Position numbers and translations under genes: made by a program | Part shown: piece by piece, positions 61,201 to 64,000 of the stretch | Numbering within the stretch: position 1 is the first letter of the stretch | How the letters are laid out: each line of letters starts with the position of its first letter | Assembly (NCBI GenBank): GCA_905234265.1 | Contig: CAJOHJ010000008.1 | Coordinates: 52,941-116,940 of the forward strand | DNA: 64,000 bases | Reading direction: 5' to 3' | Origin: an uncultured Prevotella sp. | GTDB lineage: Bacteria; Bacteroidota; Bacteroidia; Bacteroidales; Bacteroidaceae | Notes under the pieces: model-generated | What the model saw: the letters and a program-made list of their open reading frames with translations, nothing else | Database searches by the model: none | Told to the model about the DNA's origin: nothing

Positions 61201-62451
61201 TTTGCTACGTATATACAGGCGGTTAATCTGGTCCCAACATCTGAATTCCTGAAAAAGAGGATGCGAGATAGGAATGACTTTTTCTTCTTTCTCAAATTGG
61301 CATCTGCCAATAAGGTCTGATTGGGATTTAAGTGGTCTTTGGTAGTAAATGATTTGTTCCTTAATAATGTATTTTAATCCGTTTTTTAGGCCAGTTTCTC
61401 TTAATTCCTTTTGAGAATTGCTTGGGCCTGGAAATATATAACTGACAATTTCGTTTAGAATATCAGCAGGACAATTTTCAAGAATAGGGTAATACTTTGC
61501 CTGCTCGTTCCATACGGCATCAAACTCACGTTTATATTGTTGGCGAAGAATGACTCTGTTTCTGATTTTAGTCCATTTATTATTTCTTAGGTCCTCTGCA
61601 AAAAGTTGGCATGGATAATAATTCTTTTCTTTTAAGGAAAGTTCCGTTGCCTCCATTTGTTTTCTCCAATTAGTCTTCTGAGGCAAGGCGAATTCAATGC
61701 TTTTCCCTTTCTTTGTCCTTTTTGTTCTTATTTCAAGTTCTATTTCATCACCAATTTTTTCTGATAAAGTTTGCAATTTAGTAGTTCCTTCAATTTCTTC
61801 ATCTTCGTCGAGTACAATTACATTATAAATTGGAAGTTCGTTGCCTTTGTCTTTCCCACTTTTTGCGGTATATGTGTTGTCTGATTTAACGATATCTTTT
61901 AAGATGAACTTCTGGATTCGGACTTCATATTTTTTGTTGTCCTCATCTTCAGTTTTCTCTTTCTTTGAAACGTTGTCGTCACCACCGCCCGAATATCCTC
62001 TTAGCCTATTGTACTGGTATAGAATCTTACCGAGGTCTTGCAGCGAAATTCTCTCATGCAAAGCTTTCTCTCTTAGTTCATAATGGTGTAGAGAGTCTAA
62101 TTGCATAGTATTCTTAGATATTGGCAATAACTCCAGATTTTGGATTTTTGTCGCTTCAGGAAAGGCTGTTTTAAACTGAATCTGCTCAGGCAGCATGTCC
62201 AAATTTGCAAGGATATACAGTAATTTGTTTCGTCTCATTTGATAACGTTTTCCCATACGCCTTGCAGAACGCTTGTCTCTTCTATCTGCATTTTTCGTTA
62301 TGGTTGCACCTTTCTCATAATCAATCTTATCGCTCCCCATTGGTATAATGCGGCTTCCCATACCTTCAATATGCATTGGAATGTCATTCTCGTTTACAAC
62401 TGCCCAACCAATACTATTTGTGCCTAAGTCCAGGCCTAAAATTCTTTTCAT
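58231..62451 (-). CDS. cas9: CRISPR-associated endonuclease Cas9, type II-C
   Basis: 1406 residues. RuvC-I LGLDLGTNSIGWAVV with Asp8; arginine-rich bridge helix (NADRRDKRSARRMGKRYQMR, about 54-73); RuvC-II VELARD with Glu702; HNH IDHIIPKSRYFDD with Asp781-His782; RuvC-III RHHAIDALVVAL with His960 and Asp963. All catalytic residues are intact, so it should cut both DNA strands guided by crRNA:tracrRNA. Absence of csn2 and cas4 and the short adaptation module (cas1, cas2) define subtype II-C; the length is typical of Bacteroidetes members. Codon use is AT-rich, unlike cas1 and cas2. Confidence 0.98.
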   Translation of the reverse strand: MKRILGLDLGTNSIGWAVVNENDIPMHIEGMGSRIIPMGSDKIDYEKGATITKNADRRDKRSARRMGKRYQMRRNKLLYILANLDMLPEQIQFKTAFPEATKIQNLELLPISKNTMQLDSLHHYELREKALHERISLQDLGKILYQYNRLRGYSGGGDDNVSKKEKTEDEDNKKYEVRIQKFILKDIVKSDNTYTAKSGKDKGNELPIYNVIVLDEDEEIEGTTKLQTLSEKIGDEIELEIRTKRTKKGKSIEFALPQKTNWRKQMEATELSLKEKNYYPCQLFAEDLRNNKWTKIRNRVILRQQYKREFDAVWNEQAKYYPILENCPADILNEIVSYIFPGPSNSQKELRETGLKNGLKYIIKEQIIYYQRPLKSQSDLIGRCQFEKEEKVIPISHPLFQEFRCWDQINRLYIRSKQQVWNEKKGKFVLQYQNRYLTDEQKYTIYNRLQNQKQLSFNEVYKIVNLASDKSEFLNGLHVKAKLSGCDTQISIKKILTDYCEPDTSLIESIWEAVYNNVHEGSEYDETSKRVRSIIDALPEALENEEKTELALKIAQSIKFARKYASLSKKAIENILPIMQPNPDIIPEIVKKNFETTKWLIETGEVIDGVLLPDYVIDFVKDNPQALEHGGLMYAFASSLVYGRHTKEEIKPQIKNYHDIRYVDRNLRNPIVEQITNEAMQVVKSLWKQYHLNPYELEIRVELARDLKNSAQERESIFKAQNKNRNSNERIKERLKQENVPVTDLNILKYKLYEQQSYISPYTKKTIEFSKLFDDSYYNIDHIIPKSRYFDDSIANKVICESNINEEKDNRTAWEYISQQSSQFKILTAEDYINHINSSFFGQKKKNLLAEKIPASPVARQMKDTQYISIAVKDELAKIVGSEHVKTTTGGITDYLRSQWGLRKLFMELTEARFKQMELWNLNEDGVPKESWIKKGYDKTTQKNIYEIKGWSKRYDHRHHAIDALVVALCNEKFIKRLNDLNKYFQEELAKHQTSIPFVVEDTIVEAFFNLPKEKRNKIMQEIESSRKFEAPFNNLVAEAKSLLEAMIVSQKPKDKLAIKEDFNGKKQLKIRAALHQEIYYGKTNGRATKTIAISMLKAKDIPQIIDEVLKKEIDTHRKKYESMKEAFTGEGLIAFNESRFQTKNISALKPPVYKVKLWYSNKEKDTGNLQPLYGNNAKKTVVTGDNYMFIVMEKGGKRAFDIASLFDSVALAKDYVKQGNIDIESIKKSICNDLRVSDNGNYKGNKADKVLFYLQQNDLVYLPKKDDEILRYNEQELNNWLSNTSNKTDFAKRIYKVVKFTGNTCFFIPNNYAKEICLPKDLSKEDIEELKSKYKDKAIPKQELNYIEFGTYSNCTPFENNELFTLSMSQGTKYNGAKPRKIQDYCVKIKTDWLGNVIEFNGIKL

Positions 62452-62478
62452 ATCATGCGTTTTTAGTTATTGTTGCTC

Positions 62479-62486
62479 CAAAAGTA
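62479..62486 (-). promoter_or_regulatory. TACTTTTG promoter element for the cas operon
   Basis: Minus-strand TAnnTTTG match 28 nt before the cas9 ATG; no perfect TTTG box upstream. It lies back to back with the tracrRNA promoter. Confidence 0.6.
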
Positions 62487-62504
62487 CAAATTTCTTATAA
62501 AACA

Positions 62505-62536
62505 TTTGGCTTTTTAAACGAAAATCTTTACATTTG
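62505..62536 (+). promoter_or_regulatory. tracrRNA promoter
   Basis: TTTG (62505-62508), 20 nt, TACATTTG (62529-62536): a full consensus match. Predicted start near 62542-62543, at the anti-repeat. Confidence 0.8.
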
Positions 62537-62541
62537 CAACA

Positions 62542-62628
62542 CTAATTTTTAGCAAATCACAATAAGGATTATTCCGTTGTGAAAACATTAGGTCCTGGTC
62601 CATCGTCCTAAACGGTGGACTTTTTTTT
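62542..62628 (+). ncRNA. tracrRNA of the type II-C system
   Basis: The anti-repeat CTAATTTTTAGCAAATCACA (from about 62542) is complementary to the first 25 or so nt of the CRISPR repeat with a single bulged A. Next come the nexus AAGGATTATTCCGTTGTG, as in other II-C tracrRNAs, GAAAACATT, and a terminator hairpin GTCCATCG/CGGTGGAC (62598-62605 / 62613-62620) followed by T8. Transcribed divergently from cas9. About 87 nt. Confidence 0.92.
62598..62628 (+). terminator. Rho-independent terminator of tracrRNA
   Basis: 8-bp stem with one G-T pair, 7-nt loop TCCTAAA, T8 run (62621-62628). Confidence 0.9.
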
Positions 62629-62651
62629 ATTAAATGGACAAAACTTACGTG

Positions 62652-62873
62652 AGGTCTCACCCAAAGCTTTGGTCGCTGGTCTTCAGCGTGTTGCAAATGT
62701 GCCTACTCTCACCCGAAGCTCACACTCGGGGGCGGTGGGTGTCGGGCGTTGAAAGAAGAATGAATGGTCTCTGTAAGATAAAAAATTATCTCTGCATGTT
62801 ACGAAATTATCTCCGTAAGATACGCAAATGCCCTTGTCCGTCACATATCTTATGGGTGTGGCGGGTGAGACCT
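62652..62873. repeat. Possible miniature inverted-repeat element containing 21-nt modules
   Basis: AGGTCTCACCC (62652-62662) and its exact complement GGGTGAGACCT (62863-62873) bound about 220 bp without a gene. Inside is a cluster of the 21-nt modules (62769-62824, e.g. TTATCTCTGCATGTTACG). Apart from this and the tracrRNA nothing was recognised in 62629-62987. Confidence 0.4.
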
Positions 62874-62987
62874 GTTTCTGTGTTAGCCTATTATGTATAC
62901 AATTTCAATTAGCCTGTTTGTTGTTCTGAAAATGTAAAACAAAAACCTAAAACGCAACTTTAAGTACCCAGCGTTTCCAATGGCAGG

Positions 62988-63643
62988 ATGATTCGTTCTA
63001 TCATGAATCCCAAGGTGATGTTGGAAATGGTGGAGAGTTCCAAGAATGAGTTAAGTGTACCGGAATATGATAAGATAACGGCTAAAGTGAAAGCAGCAAT
63101 CGCCGAGGGTGAGGTTTACAAAGTGGAGCTGTACGAGACCAGAAGGGTTTTCAATACGCCTCGTGGAGCCGATAATGGATATGCACAACTTTCTTTGAAT
63201 AGGTTGAAGAATATCATGCTATATATATAAATAAATGTGACGATGTCTGGTGTACTAAGATGAATAAACTCTTATTCTATACCGATTTCATGTCATATAG
63301 AGAGAGTGGTATGGCAATGTCAGGTTTGTCATATCGTGCCATAGACTTCGGGCCAGTTCCTGAACGATGGGATAGGGTATATAGTGAGTTTCCAGAGGTG
63401 AGGCAAGAACTTCGTCAGGTAGGTGACTTTGTTGGTAGTGTGCTAATTGCTTCAGTGGAACCGGACTGTACTATTTTCGCAGACGACGAACTGAAAGTGC
63501 TTGATTCCATTTGTACTCATTTTAGCAAAATGTCATCTCGTGAAATTTCCCGAATCAGCCATGATGAGAAGGCATGGATAGATCACAATAAGAATCATGA
63601 AAGAATTCCTTTTGATGAAGCATTCTTTCTTAACGTTATCTGA
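62988..63643 (+). pseudogene. SocA/Panacea (DUF4065) antitoxin-like gene, frameshifted at a TA run
   Basis: The first frame (62988-63230) ends ...GYAQLSLNRLKNIMLYI then TAA inside CTATATATATAA. The second (63260-63643) opens with MNKLLFYTDFMSYRESGMAM and AIDFGPVPERWDRVY, the conserved Panacea core. Removing one TA joins them in frame through NKCDDVWCTK. The N-terminal zinc-ribbon/HTH region usual in longer relatives is absent. Such proteins neutralise diverse toxins; no certain toxin gene is next to it. Broken or phase-variable. Confidence 0.75.
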
Positions 63644-63670
63644 ATTAATCTACATATTTATTGGAGGGAT

Positions 63671-63916
63671 GTGTCGATAGCAGAGGCCAAGAAATACATT
63701 AAGTCAATGGAACGTGGCTCTTTGGAGAAGTTGGTGATGGACTTCCACGCAGTTTCTATTTTCCCACGCAAAGTTTCTACTTTCATTCAGCATTTATATA
63801 ATCTTCACAGTCAGCACGATAAGCATAAAACGGTACAAGTAAGAAAATGCAATTACTCATCCGACATGCTTATGTGTAATTTCCAGTCTTTCAAAGTCTG
63901 CAAAGTGTCCACTTGA
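63671..63916 (+). CDS. Small hypothetical protein, uncertain
   Basis: 81 codons from a GTG/ATG-like start near 63671 after a GGAGGG sequence. SIAEAKKYIKSMERGSLEKL then VMDFHAVSIFPRKVSTFIQH looks like a real helical protein, but the last 35 residues are of poor coding character. It could be the start of a broken gene that followed the DUF4065 gene. No function proposed. Confidence 0.35.
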   Translation: MSIAEAKKYIKSMERGSLEKLVMDFHAVSIFPRKVSTFIQHLYNLHSQHDKHKTVQVRKCNYSSDMLMCNFQSFKVCKVST

Positions 63917-63927
63917 CCTCTCGCTTG

Positions 63928-63935
63928 CAAAGGTA
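63928..63935 (-). promoter_or_regulatory. Isolated TACCTTTG element
   Basis: Minus-strand TAnnTTTG match reading into 63671-63916 in antisense; no minus-strand gene was seen, so it may be the promoter of a lost gene or chance. Confidence 0.3.
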
Positions 63936-64000
63936 CGAAAAATCTCTCAATATTCGCACATTTATCCGAAAAAGTTTGGTAAATTGCAAAATTTATCCTA

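Noticed and set aside
62634..62912. Plus-strand frame of 92 codons after tracrRNA
   Set aside because: It is made of inverted-repeat and 21-nt module sequence and gives no plausible protein.

Overview
This 64 kb window is from a Bacteroidota chromosome, most likely a Prevotella-like member of the Bacteroidales. Evidence for this: promoters of the Bacteroidetes type (TTTG about 19-20 nt upstream of TAnnTTTG) in front of many genes; few Shine-Dalgarno sequences; many lipoproteins and signal-peptide proteins; an HTCS-type membrane regulator with beta-propeller sensor; a TonB-dependent receptor; KduI/KduD; the debranching enzyme / glycosyltransferase / GH57 glycogen cluster; and a type II-C CRISPR-Cas9 locus with 47-nt repeats. 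No rRNA, tRNA, prophage or insertion-sequence transposase was recognised.

Layout. 1-216: 5' part of a DUF1846 gene. 376-8794: one probable eight-gene envelope operon (three lipoproteins, three exported proteins, a TerB-like protein and a TMEM43-family membrane protein) from a TACCTTTG promoter to a strong terminator; its function is unknown. 8835-23585: mostly housekeeping or envelope genes (CE7 esterase, YidC, S9 peptidase, KduI-KduD, beta-barrel protein, small HTH, solute-binding lipoprotein, TPR protein, phospholipase-D-type synthase). 23658-29228: an HTCS-like regulator that has lost its phosphorelay chemistry, then KpsF/KdsD and KdsA for KDO synthesis. 29504-34117: beta-helix protein, AspS, two small proteins. 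34158-39231: glycosyltransferases, hexapeptide acetyltransferase and CapD-type dehydratase for surface polysaccharide. 39402-47022: M3 peptidase, MiaA, a putative metal-uptake trio (His/Cys-rich membrane protein, TonB receptor, DUF4625 lipoprotein) and a lipid kinase. 47275-51913: glycogen/alpha-glucan cluster. 52070-52930: BASS transporter.

52924-62628 is the accessory region and the most interesting part. A complete II-C system (tracrRNA, cas9, cas1, cas2, array of nine intact repeats) lies beside a decayed cassette: truncated DUF262 gene, intact Fic gene, EcoRI-type adenine methylase with its catalytic centre deleted, PIN-toxin remnant, frameshifted ferritin and an unidentified gene end. 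The left edge of this cassette is the first 20 nt of a CRISPR repeat and its right edge is the last 22 nt of a repeat; left of it lie one more degenerate repeat and a 30-nt spacer. The simplest reading is that about 3.0 kb of DNA was inserted into a repeat, splitting the array, and has since eroded. The array is transcribed rightward from promoters inside the repeats, converging on the leftward cas operon; a perfect bidirectional hairpin separates them. After the tracrRNA lies a possible small inverted-repeat element and a SocA/Panacea (DUF4065) gene broken by one TA unit in a dinucleotide run.

A family of 21-nt hairpin-forming modules recurs in at least six intergenic regions and looks like an uncharacterised interspersed repeat. 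Functional assignments come from reading translated sequence and family knowledge; no database search was possible.
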